Assembly (NCBI RefSeq): GCF_018282115.1
Contig: NZ_CP054306.1
Span: 3,457,488 to 3,521,487, forward strand
DNA: 64,000 nucleotides
Direction of reading: 5' to 3'
Source of the DNA: Synechocystis sp. PCC 7338
Lineage (GTDB): Bacteria; Cyanobacteriota; Cyanobacteriia; Cyanobacteriales; Microcystaceae
Both the position numbers and the translations under genes were made by a program. The notes below the pieces were generated by a model, which was given only the letters and a program-made list of their open reading frames with translations, was not told the origin of the DNA and did not search any database. Shown one piece after another: positions 1-8,013 of the stretch (positions are counted from its first letter, which is position 1; each line of letters starts with the position of its first letter).

Positions 1-552
1 ATCGGTTATGAGTTTTATATGGAAATGTTGCAAGATGCCATTAAAGAAATCCAGGGTCAAGAAATTCCCAAAGTGGAAGATACCCAAATAGATTTACCTC
101 TCACTGCCTTTATTCCCAGCGACTACATTCCCGATTTAGAAGAAAAAATGGCGGCCTACCGCACCATTACCAGCATTGAATCCACCGACAAGTTGCCCAA
201 AATTGCCCTGGATTGGGGTGATCGGTATGGTACACTACCGAGTCCAGTGGAAGAATTATTTAAAGTGGTAAAGCTCAAGCATTTAGCTAAGTCTTTGGGC
301 TTTTCCCGCATTAAAGTAGAGGGCAAACAAAATCTTGTTCTGGAAACCCCCATGGAAGAACCAGCCTGGAAGTTGTTAGCGGAAAATTTGCCCAGCCATC
401 TCCAATCCCGCTTTGTTTACAGTGCAAAAAAAGTTGTAGTGCGGGGACTGGGGGTATTGCCACCGGCTAAACAAATGGATAATCTAATCGATTGGTTTGG
501 CAAAATGCAGGGGGCTTTACCGGAGGTCAAAATAGAGACTTTAGTTAATTAA
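1..552 (+). CDS. mfd: Transcription-repair coupling factor Mfd, C-terminal part (truncated by window edge)
   Basis: The frame is open from base 1 (reading [11 protein letters not shown]) to a stop at 550-552, giving the last 183 residues of a larger protein. The start of this segment is the end of the helicase/translocase core, and the rest is the Mfd C-terminal domain (TRCF type, with [17 protein letters not shown] helices). In the family, Mfd is a DNA translocase that removes RNA polymerase stalled at lesions and recruits UvrA; the C-terminal domain keeps the protein autoinhibited. cobA follows after only a few dozen bases on the same strand, so the two may be cotranscribed. The identification rests on sequence resemblance and on remembered PCC 6803 order (mfd-cobA). 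The N-terminal motor motifs lie outside the window. Confidence 0.9.
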   Translation: MGYEFYMEMLQDAIKEIQGQEIPKVEDTQIDLPLTAFIPSDYIPDLEEKMAAYRTITSIESTDKLPKIALDWGDRYGTLPSPVEELFKVVKLKHLAKSLGFSRIKVEGKQNLVLETPMEEPAWKLLAENLPSHLQSRFVYSAKKVVVRGLGVLPPAKQMDNLIDWFGKMQGALPEVKIETLVN

Positions 553-588
553 TAATTGCCATTCAAAACTAACAAAGTTATCAAAAAG

Positions 589-1380
589 GTGGTTTTAGAT
601 TTGCACAACGGACTGACGGGAAAGGTGTATTTAGTTGGTGCAGGCCCTGGGGATCCCGGATTAATGACCATTAAGGGCAAGGCTTTGCTGGAAAACGCTG
701 AAGCGGTGGTTTATGACGCTTTGGTAAGTCCGGCTATTTTGGCCATGGTTAATCCCCAGGCGGAATTGGTGGATGCGGGGAAAAGAAGGGGCAGACATAC
801 AAAATTACAGCAGGAAACGACGGCGTTGTTGGAGCAATTGGCCCGAAAATATGCGGTGGTGGTACGCCTCAAGGCGGGAGATCCGTTTATTTTTGGCCGG
901 GGGGGGGAAGAAATGGAAGATTTAGTACGGGCCGGTATTGAAGTGGAGGTGGTGCCGGGAATTACGGCGGGCATTGCGGCTCCGGCCTATGCTCAAATTC
1001 CCCTCACCCATCGGAGTTATAGCTCTTCCGTTACCTTTGTCACCGGCCACGAAGCAGCAGGTAAATATCGGCCGGAGGTGAATTGGCTGGCGATCGCCAA
1101 AGGATCGGAAACCATTGTGATTTATATGGGGGTGTATAGTTTGGCCACCATTTTGCCCCAGTTAATGTTGGCGGGGTTGGGGGAAGACACTCCCATTGCT
1201 TTGATACGTTGGGGAACCTGTCCAGAACAGCAGGAACTAGTGGGCACTTTTGCCACCATCTTGGCCCAGATTGAAGCAGAAAATTTTCAAGCCCCGGCGA
1301 TCGTGGTCATCGGGGCAGTGGTTAATTATCCGGCTAATCTCCGTCAGCAATTGGCACCTATACTGGGCGGTGTTAATTAA
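589..1380 (+). CDS. cobA: Uroporphyrinogen-III C-methyltransferase (CobA/SUMT)
   Basis: The protein is a SAM-dependent methyltransferase that adds methyl groups at C2 and C7 of uroporphyrinogen III to make precorrin-2, the branch point to sirohaem and cobalamin. The tetrapyrrole-methylase signature VGAGPGDPG is at the N-terminus, followed by LKAGDPFIFGRGGEE and VVPGITAG, all typical of SUMT. There is no fused precorrin-2 dehydrogenase domain, so it is the short CobA form (about 260 aa). The start is uncertain: the frame opens with TTG at 556, GTG at 589 and TTG at 601, with no ATG before the conserved core. I chose GTG 589; 601 gives a tighter fit to family length. The stop overlaps the stop of the convergent hydrolase gene by 4 bases. 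Confidence 0.92.
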   Translation: MVLDLHNGLTGKVYLVGAGPGDPGLMTIKGKALLENAEAVVYDALVSPAILAMVNPQAELVDAGKRRGRHTKLQQETTALLEQLARKYAVVVRLKAGDPFIFGRGGEEMEDLVRAGIEVEVVPGITAGIAAPAYAQIPLTHRSYSSSVTFVTGHEAAGKYRPEVNWLAIAKGSETIVIYMGVYSLATILPQLMLAGLGEDTPIALIRWGTCPEQQELVGTFATILAQIEAENFQAPAIVVIGAVVNYPANLRQQLAPILGGVN

Positions 1381-2255
1381 AAATTCTGTGCTACCAGGAT
1401 GGCTCTTTTAAGGGCTTTATTATGTACCCATCCAGTAAAGCCAGAAAATTGACATTTGCCGGTTACATCTGCAATAAAAATATGCCTAACACCCACAGGA
1501 TTGACCCACTCTCGCAGGGTAATACCGTCAGAGAATGTATGGCTAATGGTTGCTCTTGGAAAATCTCTTTCGTCAGCCGGTGTCATTCCTTCTACATGCT
1601 CAAAATGATCAATTAATCGGGTTATTCTAGAATTCTCAGATGGAATTAGATATGGATGTAATAAAAACGACTTAACTTTTTCACCGATGATTAGATCTAT
1701 AGGTAGATCTTGATGCTTTACATTGTTCCGGGTAAAAAAATGAGTACTATTTAGCCTGGTTGACTCGATAGGAATAACACCATCACCACCACCATTAACA
1801 CTTCCGGCAATCACTAAAGTTGGTATCTTTTGTGTGATTTTTTCCGCTAAATATTGACGATTGCGTCCCAACTCTTGAGCAATACCAATCCCCCAACCAA
1901 ACGGATCTACTGTTCTTGCCAAAGATGCTCCTTTGATTGGTGAACCTATTAAAACCAAGGCATCTAAGCGTTCTAGCCAAGATGGATTTCTAGATAAAAC
2001 TTCCACCCAAAGAATGCCCCCCATGGAAAAGCCGACCACACTGAAAGTAGATTGAGGAAAATCATTCAGAGTCTCACTTGCAGAGCGTTCCACTACTTCA
2101 ATGAGGGGATCAAGATTTAAAAAAGTAGTGAGCAGGTTTAAGTTAGGAACAACAACATATGCGTTTTCTGGAGCAACTCTTCCCGCCAAAATTTGCATAT
2201 TTTGATTGCTTTCACCCATACCATGCTGGAAAAACAGAATTGGTGATTGGCTCAT
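1377..2255 (-). CDS. Alpha/beta hydrolase (lipase/esterase-like) with extra C-terminal domain
   Basis: This is a 292-aa cytoplasmic-looking protein with no signal peptide. An oxyanion-type HGMGE stretch lies at residues 11-15 and the nucleophile elbow GFSMGG at 75-80 (Ser77), the classic alpha/beta-hydrolase layout. A GSPIKGASL segment follows, as in triacylglycerol-lipase or PGAP1-like serine hydrolases. Residues after about 210 form a separate basic and aromatic tail that I cannot assign. The substrate is unknown. The gene is more AT-rich than cobA and lpxA around it and uses more AT-ending codons, so it may be an accessory insertion. It is convergent with cobA (4-base stop overlap). About 210 bp without a gene separate it from the next minus-strand gene upstream. 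Confidence 0.75.
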   Translation of the reverse strand: MSQSPILFFQHGMGESNQNMQILAGRVAPENAYVVVPNLNLLTTFLNLDPLIEVVERSASETLNDFPQSTFSVVGFSMGGILWVEVLSRNPSWLERLDALVLIGSPIKGASLARTVDPFGWGIGIAQELGRNRQYLAEKITQKIPTLVIAGSVNGGGDGVIPIESTRLNSTHFFTRNNVKHQDLPIDLIIGEKVKSFLLHPYLIPSENSRITRLIDHFEHVEGMTPADERDFPRATISHTFSDGITLREWVNPVGVRHIFIADVTGKCQFSGFTGWVHNKALKRAILVAQNF

Positions 2256-2468
2256 TTTTAGGGAAAACTGAATAAGTAACAGATTAGCTTAGTCTTTATA
2301 GACCATGCCTTGAGTAAATAGGTATTGTCAATTTAGCTGGATGTTACTAGAAAGCCTGGGAAAACTATATTCAAAGTCTTTCCCAAACTATCCAATGTTT
2401 TATTGAAATTTTCTTGAGGAATTAAGTCTTTTAGCCAGACTGGCATTGAAGGCTAGCTTGAAATTCCC

Positions 2469-3062
2469 CTAATTCGGTTGGGTTTCACTGTAGGCAGGGA
2501 AAAGATCCCGGGGGAAATCCTCCGCCGCTAGGCAGGTATTCATCGCTTTTTGGGGCGTGAAATCGGAAACTTCCCGACTTAGGGCCAGCACACACTCCGA
2601 ATGGCGGCCAGGCAGTAAACTTTGGCGGCAAGTGTTAAGGGCGGCCATTGTCACATCTTCACCTTCTGGGGAACGATTGCGCCCCACCACGCCCCGGTCA
2701 ATATCCACTACACAATTACCCAAATCCACCGGGCGACGCACTTGAAAACAGGATTGCAGAGCCACAATGCCGGTGATGTTGGTGTTACGGCTGATCATGT
2801 TGACGCATTGAGACATTTCCTTGGGAATAATTGCCTGGGAGCAACCGGAAGCGGCCGCATCATCACTAACTCCGTTTCTTTTCAGTTCGCTCACACAAAC
2901 ATCAAACTGGTTCCAGTCCCCAGCCACGGCGGCGATCGGAGCAAAAACCATGCCGCTGGCCATCAACAAGCCGCAACCAATGGGGGCAAAGGGACGACGG
3001 AGTTGTTGGAAATAATTTTTCAAGCTATGTTTATAGCCGTTAGAACCGATAGAGCTAAGCAT
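2469..3062 (-). CDS. Exported cysteine-repeat protein of unknown function
   Basis: I place the start at the ATG of MLSSIGSNGYK (197 aa), because residues upstream of it in the open frame look non-coding. An N-terminal basic stretch and a hydrophobic segment (GCGLLMASGMVFAPIAAVAG) form a signal peptide or anchor, so the rest is probably periplasmic. The mature part has eight cysteines in a regular layout. The unit C-x-Q-x3-P-x5-C-V-x3-[SD]-R occurs three times, framed by half-units at each end. Such spacing suggests disulfide-linked alpha-helical repeats. I do not recognise a named family and assign no function. It is divergent from lpxA; with the ATG chosen for lpxA, the start codons are about 175 bp apart. 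Confidence 0.72.
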   Translation of the reverse strand: MLSSIGSNGYKHSLKNYFQQLRRPFAPIGCGLLMASGMVFAPIAAVAGDWNQFDVCVSELKRNGVSDDAAASGCSQAIIPKEMSQCVNMISRNTNITGIVALQSCFQVRRPVDLGNCVVDIDRGVVGRNRSPEGEDVTMAALNTCRQSLLPGRHSECVLALSREVSDFTPQKAMNTCLAAEDFPRDLFPAYSETQPN

Positions 3063-3236
3063 ACGGGTTAACACCAAGACGAAATTGACACCATCACCAG
3101 ACCACCGAATTGTAGTCAGAGTTGCAGAGAAGATCAAGCCACTGGGGGTCACTCCAGGGGGTACAATGCCTGCTAATCTATGGGGAAGTTATTTGCCCTT
3201 GTCCCTGCTCCGATTATCCCCCATTCCGAGATATTA

Positions 3237-4067
3237 ATGTTGACTGATAACCGCTTGGGAGAAGCGACCTTGTCCCCATCTATCCATCCAACTGCCATTA
3301 TCCACCCCCAAGCCCAGTTACATGCCACAGTTCAGGTGGGGGCTTTTAGTGTCATCGGGGAGAAAGTCACCATTGGTGCTAATACGGTCATCGGTCCCCA
3401 TGTGGTGGTGGAAGGCCCCACGGAAATTGGTACAGGAAATCGTATTTTCCCCGGTGCAGTGATTGGTTGTGAACCCCAGGATTTGAAATATAAGGGGGGA
3501 GAAAGCTGGGTCAAAATCGGCAACAATAACCAAATTCGAGAATACGTCACCATTAACCGGGCTACGGAAGAGGGAGCAGTGACCCGCATCGGCGATCGTA
3601 ATTTGTTGATGGCCTATGCCCATGTGGCCCACAATTGTGTCATTGAAAATGAGGTAATCATTGCCAACTCAGTGGCTTTAGCGGGGCATATCCATATTGA
3701 ATCCCAGGCGAGAATCAGTGGCGTTTTGGGAGTCCACCAATTTGTTCATATTGGCCGGTTAGCCATGGTGGGGGGCATGAGTCGCATTGAACGGGATGTG
3801 CCTCCCTTTACCATTGTGGAGGGAAATCCTTCCCGGGTACGTTCTTTGAATCTCATTGGTTTGCAACGATCTGGCATGTCGGCGGAGGATCTGAGTGCGC
3901 TCAAACAGGCCTTTCGCCTGATTTATCGTTCTGAGACCCCCTACCAACAAGCCTTGGAAGAATTAGGGCGATCGGCAGCCCATCCCTACGTGCAACACTT
4001 CCAAAAGTTTCTTCAGGAATCTAGCTACGGCCAAGGGCGACGGGGCCCTATTCCCGGTAAAAAGTAG
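3237..4067 (+). CDS. lpxA: UDP-N-acetylglucosamine O-acyltransferase LpxA
   Basis: This is the first enzyme of lipid A synthesis and transfers a hydroxyacyl chain from acyl-ACP to UDP-GlcNAc in the cytoplasm. The protein is built on left-handed beta-helix hexapeptide repeats from about residue 15 (IHPTAIIHPQAQL, VTIGANTVIGPHVVVEG). The catalytic-histidine segment AYAHVAHNCVIEN and the downstream GGMSRIERDVPPF stretch are also family-typical, and a helical C-terminal domain follows. The length from ATG 3237 (MLTDNRLGEA) is 276 aa, normal for LpxA. An ATG at 3180 would add 19 residues that lack family character. A family-4 glycosyltransferase follows 15 bp downstream, which fits a cell-envelope polysaccharide operon. 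Confidence 0.93.
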   Translation: MLTDNRLGEATLSPSIHPTAIIHPQAQLHATVQVGAFSVIGEKVTIGANTVIGPHVVVEGPTEIGTGNRIFPGAVIGCEPQDLKYKGGESWVKIGNNNQIREYVTINRATEEGAVTRIGDRNLLMAYAHVAHNCVIENEVIIANSVALAGHIHIESQARISGVLGVHQFVHIGRLAMVGGMSRIERDVPPFTIVEGNPSRVRSLNLIGLQRSGMSAEDLSALKQAFRLIYRSETPYQQALEELGRSAAHPYVQHFQKFLQESSYGQGRRGPIPGKK

Positions 4068-4082
4068 GTCAGCATTGTTGCC

Positions 4083-5180
4083 ATGGGTGATTCCCACTTA
4101 CTAATTAATCTTTCCTTTTTGCTGTCCCAACCGACGGGCTTGAGCGTCTATGCCAGCAACGTTTTTCCCCATCTCAAATCCCTCAACCCGACCTTACTAA
4201 CCTCTCGCATGGTGGCTAATTTTGCTTGCCAAACCGTGCCGGATAATCTCACCCCTGCCCAGGGCAGTCAGGGCCATTTTAATCGTCTAGTCTGGACCCA
4301 GTTTCAGCTACCAAAACTTTGCCAACAGTTAAAGGCTTCCTTACTTTTCTCTCCGATTCCGGAAGCTCCCCTTTGGGCAGGTTGTCGCACAGTGGTGATG
4401 GTGCATGACTTAATTCCCCTCCGGTTCCCCCATTGGAAATCCCCCCTAACCAGCTATTGCAAGTTTTATCTGCCCTTAGTGCTGGGACAAGCGGAACATA
4501 TTCTTTGCAACTCCCAAGCCACGGCCGATGATGTGGTGGATTATTTCCAAATTCCTGCCAGTAAAATTACCCCGATCGCCTTGGGATATGACCGGAAGCA
4601 TTTTCAGCCAGGAGAAGATAATTTACCCCCTAGGGAAAAGCCTTACTTTCTCTTTGTGGGCCGTCACGACCCCCATAAAAATGTGGCCAGGCTGATCCAA
4701 GCCTTTGCCCGGTTTATCCAAACCACCAACAACCGAAATGCTGAGTTAATTTTGGCAGGCCCCACCGATCGCCGTTACACCCCCAAATTAATGGCCTTGG
4801 CGGAGGAATTAGGCATTGGTCCATTGGTTCATTGTTTGGACTACGTCAGCTACGACCAACTGCGGCAACTTTATCGCCAGGCGATCGCCTTGGTATTTCC
4901 TTCTCTCTGGGAAGGATTTGGTTTTCCAGTGCTGGAAGCCATGGCCTGTGGCACAGTGGCAATTACCTCCTCTGTCTCCTCCCTACCGGAAGTGGCAGGG
5001 GATGCCGCTCTACTGGTTGATCCTTTTAATGTTGGGGAAATTCACCAAGCAATGGAGCAGGTGTGGAAGGATGATCGGTTCCGTCAGCAGTTACAACAGC
5101 AGAGCTTAGCCAGGGCAAGGACATTCTCTTGGGAAAAAACCGGGCATTTAACTGCGGACGCATTGACAAAGTATCTTTAG
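4083..5180 (+). CDS. Family 4 glycosyltransferase (mannosyltransferase-like)
   Basis: This is a 365-aa GT-B fold glycosyltransferase of group 1. The C-terminal donor-binding half carries FVGRHDPHKNVARLIQAF and the E-x7-E element EGFGFPVLEAMACGT, hallmarks of GT4. The N-terminal acceptor half has MVHDLIPLRFP and ICNSQATADDVV. No membrane segment is evident, so it likely acts at the cytoplasmic face on a lipid or oligosaccharide acceptor. It follows lpxA by 15 bp and is probably cotranscribed with it. The PCC 6803 gene at this place is annotated mannosyltransferase B from what I recall; donor and acceptor cannot be read from sequence. The reading frame remains open after the TAG for another 43 codons (see findings). 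Confidence 0.88.
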   Translation: MGDSHLLINLSFLLSQPTGLSVYASNVFPHLKSLNPTLLTSRMVANFACQTVPDNLTPAQGSQGHFNRLVWTQFQLPKLCQQLKASLLFSPIPEAPLWAGCRTVVMVHDLIPLRFPHWKSPLTSYCKFYLPLVLGQAEHILCNSQATADDVVDYFQIPASKITPIALGYDRKHFQPGEDNLPPREKPYFLFVGRHDPHKNVARLIQAFARFIQTTNNRNAELILAGPTDRRYTPKLMALAEELGIGPLVHCLDYVSYDQLRQLYRQAIALVFPSLWEGFGFPVLEAMACGTVAITSSVSSLPEVAGDAALLVDPFNVGEIHQAMEQVWKDDRFRQQLQQQSLARARTFSWEKTGHLTADALTKYL

Positions 5181-5323
5181 GTTAGTGAAATCTGGTTCCA
5201 TGGCGACCCACTAGGCGATTTAGTCACCAATTCTGATTCCAAAGAATTGATTGACATCCTCATTCTCAATTCTCAAAACAATGAAACTGTTTGGGAAGAA
5301 GAAAGGGAGTAGAGAGATTAATA

Positions 5324-5611
5324 TTAATTAAATGTATCTTTAAAAATTAATTTGCCTTTTAGATAAACTTCCACTGTATTGTCATTAATTGAGTAGGTAT
5401 AATCTCCATTTTTCCAAGTTGAAATACCTGCCTTACGGTTGCGCCCCAACTTAATACAGCCTGTTCCATAAACACAGCCCTGATAGGTTCCTGCTTCGTA
5501 GTCGACGGTATATTCCCCTTTCTGACCATAGTAGGTAATGGGACTTGCTACGGCAAGGGTTGCATAAACCACAGAAAAAGTTGCCATCAGCACCGAATGT
5601 AATACTTTCAT
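5324..5611 (-). CDS. Small exported protein of unknown function
   Basis: This is a 95-aa protein with a clear signal peptide: MKVLHS, then a hydrophobic core and AVA-S cleavage near residue 22. The mature domain of about 73 residues is rich in Tyr, Thr and Gly, with two cysteines seven residues apart (GCVYGTGC) that could form a disulfide. Its beta-prone alternation (YTVDYEAGTY, YTYSINDNTVEVYLKGKLIF) suggests a small beta-sandwich or barrel. A GAGG ribosome-binding site sits about 8 bases before the ATG. The family is not recognised and no function is assigned. It stands alone between the glycosyltransferase and the next small gene. Confidence 0.7.
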   Translation of the reverse strand: MKVLHSVLMATFSVVYATLAVASPITYYGQKGEYTVDYEAGTYQGCVYGTGCIKLGRNRKAGISTWKNGDYTYSINDNTVEVYLKGKLIFKDTFN

Positions 5612-5756
5612 GATTTAGACCTCAATGCTTAATCATTCAGTAATTGTATCTGTTACCCAAATTTTCTTATCTAATATTTTAAGATAATTAACACAAAGTT
5701 TTAGTTTAAGCTTGGACTTGTCTCAAGTTATTCTGCCTGGGAGATAATCTAGTGTG

Positions 5757-6035
5757 ATGTTACTTGCATTGTTTCAACCCCTCGAATTTCCTGACAACTT
5801 CAATCAGACACTGGCCATAAATATCTATGCGGAAACTATTTGCAGCAGTCAAGCTACCCTGGAGGTAGCCCGCGCCCAGGCAAGTCAGGCCGCAATGGAT
5901 GCTTTTAATCGCCATCGACAATTTCATCTGTTTCCCCTGCAACTTTTGGACACTACTGAAAAAAACACCGAAGTCGAGTTGCTGAAACGTTGGGACGAGT
6001 TTTCCCGGAAGGTCTGCCCCGAAAAGTTTGAGTGA
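5757..6035 (+). CDS. Small hypothetical protein
   Basis: The open frame encodes 92 aa from ATG 5757; a GTG directly before it at 5754 is an alternative. The sequence is amphipathic and helical in the middle (EVARAQASQAAMDAFNRHRQ), with two cysteines and no signal peptide or strong membrane segment. I do not recognise it. Support for coding comes from a balanced amino-acid composition, a long helix-like central region and the absence of a competing frame. No good ribosome-binding site is visible. An 11-bp perfect inverted repeat about 90 bp after the stop could be its terminator. Confidence 0.5.
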   Translation: MLLALFQPLEFPDNFNQTLAINIYAETICSSQATLEVARAQASQAAMDAFNRHRQFHLFPLQLLDTTEKNTEVELLKRWDEFSRKVCPEKFE

Positions 6036-6491
6036 TTATTTACGCGAAGACAAGGAGTGCCTATTTCAGTTTAAGCTGACCTGAATTGAGAAAGTATCAA
6101 CAGAAACCCCCCAGGGGGAAAACTTTTGGAAGTTTTTGATCAAAGAAAAACTTCCAGTGGTGATTCTAACTTACTTTAATCTTGATGCTGGAAATTTTCG
6201 GACAAGCATGGCGGATTTTAGAACGTGTTTGAAAAGCCTCCCTTACCCCCCAAATTTGAAGGGAAACAGAGCCAGTATGCCGGAGGGGCTAAATCAGACC
6301 TTACAAACAGGCTCTAAGGTTGAAACAATATTTTTGTTTACAGCTTGTTAATAATGCAAATCCCAGCAAAAAGGCGACCTATCCCGGGGATAAATCGCCA
6401 TCAACTCTAGAAATTTCTCGCAAACTTTGTCAACTATTAGTCAACTATGTTCTTGGCGTCTTTGGGGCACTCAAAGCCCCACCAATCCAAC
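6036..6491. other. Intergenic stretch without a convincing gene
   Basis: Apart from the inverted repeat at 6127-6156 and a weaker GGGGC/GCCCC repeat near 6466-6482, I see nothing definite. Two plus-strand open frames here (6136-6351 and 6320-6532) have poor composition and no ribosome-binding site, and the second overlaps the well-supported 51-aa gene. Confidence 0.5.
6127..6156. terminator. Perfect 11-bp inverted repeat (possible terminator)
   Basis: TGGAAGTTTTT and AAAAACTTCCA flank an 8-base loop (GATCAAAG), giving an uninterrupted 11-bp stem. It lies in the 456-bp stretch between the 92-aa gene and the 51-aa minus-strand gene, where no convincing gene is present. The right arm is not followed by a T-run, but the stem itself carries T5 and A5, so it could end transcription from either side. 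Confidence 0.45.
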
Positions 6492-6647
6492 CTACAGGTG
6501 GAGGTAAGCGGCTTCTGCTTCCAGTTGACTGACGAGGGACTGATTGCCGGCGGCCCGAGCCCGCTCTAGTCGGTGCTGGAGGTTTTGACGCAGGGTTTCT
6601 TTGTGGGCGATCGCCGTTTGGGTCAAAACACGTTTACGATTATTCAT
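6492..6647 (-). CDS. 51-aa small basic helical protein
   Basis: A minus-strand gene begins at the ATG complementary to 6645-6647 and stops at 6492-6494. The peptide begins MNNRKRVLTQTAIAHKE and ends LEAEAAYLHL. It is strongly helical, basic at the N-terminus and acidic near the C-terminus, as in small cyanobacterial proteins I have seen with this layout. The best support is a strong Shine-Dalgarno GGAGGG ending 8 bases before the ATG. A HIP1 octamer lies within the coding part. Function is unknown; a helix pair or coiled coil is likely. Confidence 0.72.
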   Translation of the reverse strand: MNNRKRVLTQTAIAHKETLRQNLQHRLERARAAGNQSLVSQLEAEAAYLHL

Positions 6648-7141
6648 TACTTCTACCCTCCGAAAGGCAGTGAAAAACTTACATTTAGATTTACACTCAA
6701 CATAACATAAAACCCTAGACGATTTCCATAACGGTATCTATTGTTACTGAAGTTAACAAAAATGTGTGTGTGAAAAGTCTAAGTAAAAGTGGAGTCAGCC
6801 TGGAAAAAGTGGCTTTGCCATCGTTGGTGCAATTTGTCCCTGGGGCGAGGGATTGTGGCTCAGGCCTCCCCGTTACGGTTGGTAGCAATAAACAACAATT
6901 GTAAGCTTGCTGATTGATCCGGGTTTTGAATTAACTTTTGGGCTTACCTATGCCCTGCCCTACTGTCAAGAAACAATGGGGAAACTGGATGCCCCTTGCC
7001 CCCAGAGGGTATTGTACTTTTCGAGCAGGCAAGGTTAAGTAGGAATTGTGCTTCCACTCTCTCCAGAGTCAGGTAAATTTTTCCACCTTTGACTATGGGA
7101 AGAACACATCAGAAGCGTTGTTTGTGCTTCCAAGGAAAACT
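6648..7141. other. Intergenic region between divergent small gene and nickel/cobalt operon
   Basis: These 494 bp must hold the promoter of the metal-uptake operon and that of the 51-aa gene. I looked for a cobalamin-riboswitch B12 box and a NikR-like dyad and could not identify either with confidence. An AT-rich segment at 6670-6790 contains two TTACA-type half-sites (CTTACATT, TTTACACT) with non-canonical spacing. An in-frame upstream extension of the lipoprotein gene to 7046 exists but lacks coding character. Confidence 0.4.
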
Positions 7142-8008
7142 ATGCGATCGCCATTCAAAAGTGGGTGGTCTTTGGTATCACTGCTATTTGTATTACTATC
7201 CGGCTGTGGTGGTGAAACTCTTTCCTACTCAGAAATGAAAGCCTCTCCTGCAGCCAACCAAGGCACTTTAACAGTACGGGCCAACGGAGAAGAAAGGGCC
7301 AGGGAGGGTCTAACCACTAAGGATGGCTGGTCTCTGGACTTCAGCCACGTTTATGTTTCCCTGGCAGAAATTAATGCTTACCAGATCGAGCCAGCCTTTG
7401 ATGCCAGCACTGATGCTCCACTGCCAGATACAGCCGTGGCGATCGCCATACCAGGGCCCACGGTGGTGGATTTAGCAATGGCAGGACAAGATACTAAAAC
7501 TATTTTAGTGGGGGAAACACCGGCTCCGGCGGGAAAATTTAACGCTTTATCTTGGCAAATGCCCCTGGCCGCAGCAGGCCCAGCCCAAGGTTACTCAATG
7601 TTACTGGAGGGAATGGCAACTAAAAATGGTCAGACAATTCCCTTCAAACTGGGGTTGAAAGAGCAATTGGGCTTTATTTGTGGTGATTTTGTCGGGGATG
7701 AACGCAAAGGCGTTTTGACTGCCGGGGGCAAGGCCGATTTGGAAGCAACCTTTCACTTAGATCATTTATTCGGAGAGGGGAAAGAACCCGCCGATAGCGA
7801 CATTAACCTTAGTGCTTTCGGTTTTGCCCCCCTAGCGGCCCTGGCTCAGGAAAAGGGCATTGATCTCAACAGCGAGGATTTGCAAGCCCAATTAGGCGAG
7901 GCAGATTATCAAACCTTTTTGCAAGTTTTAGCCAACCTTGGCCACGTGGGGGAAGGCCATTGCCGACAAACCCCAAAATTTAACACCACCACTTCCGTCA
8001 ACCCGTAA
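7142..8008 (+). CDS. Periplasmic lipoprotein of the Ni/Co ECF uptake operon (NikK-like)
   Basis: This 288-aa protein starts at ATG 7142 (MRSPFKSG). The signal peptide ends in the lipobox LLSGC, so the mature protein should be a lipid-anchored periplasmic protein. The rest resembles DUF4382-like beta domains (GTLTVRANGEE; FSHVYVSLAEINAY; VVDLAMAG). It contains two mature cysteines (FICGDF, HCRQT) and a His-rich patch (FHLDHLFGEG, GHVGEGH), plausible for metal contact. It is the first gene of a compact five-gene operon with an S-component and the energising module of an ECF-type transporter. The position matches NikK in the described NikKMLQO class. The metal (Ni or Co) is inferred from context only. 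Confidence 0.75.
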   Translation: MRSPFKSGWSLVSLLFVLLSGCGGETLSYSEMKASPAANQGTLTVRANGEERAREGLTTKDGWSLDFSHVYVSLAEINAYQIEPAFDASTDAPLPDTAVAIAIPGPTVVDLAMAGQDTKTILVGETPAPAGKFNALSWQMPLAAAGPAQGYSMLLEGMATKNGQTIPFKLGLKEQLGFICGDFVGDERKGVLTAGGKADLEATFHLDHLFGEGKEPADSDINLSAFGFAPLAALAQEKGIDLNSEDLQAQLGEADYQTFLQVLANLGHVGEGHCRQTPKFNTTTSVNP

Positions 8009-8013
8009 ATCCG

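Noticed and set aside
6136..6532. Two overlapping plus-strand frames (71 and 70 codons)
   Set aside because: No ribosome-binding site, odd composition, and the second is antisense to the better supported 51-aa gene.
6670..6710. HLR1-like TTACA half-sites
   Set aside because: The spacing between CTTACATT and TTTACACT is 4 bases where the RpaB motif needs 2, and no known target gene is next to it.
6648..7141. Cobalamin riboswitch before the metal-transport operon
   Set aside because: I found no B12 box or supporting stems by eye; without a covariance search I do not report one.
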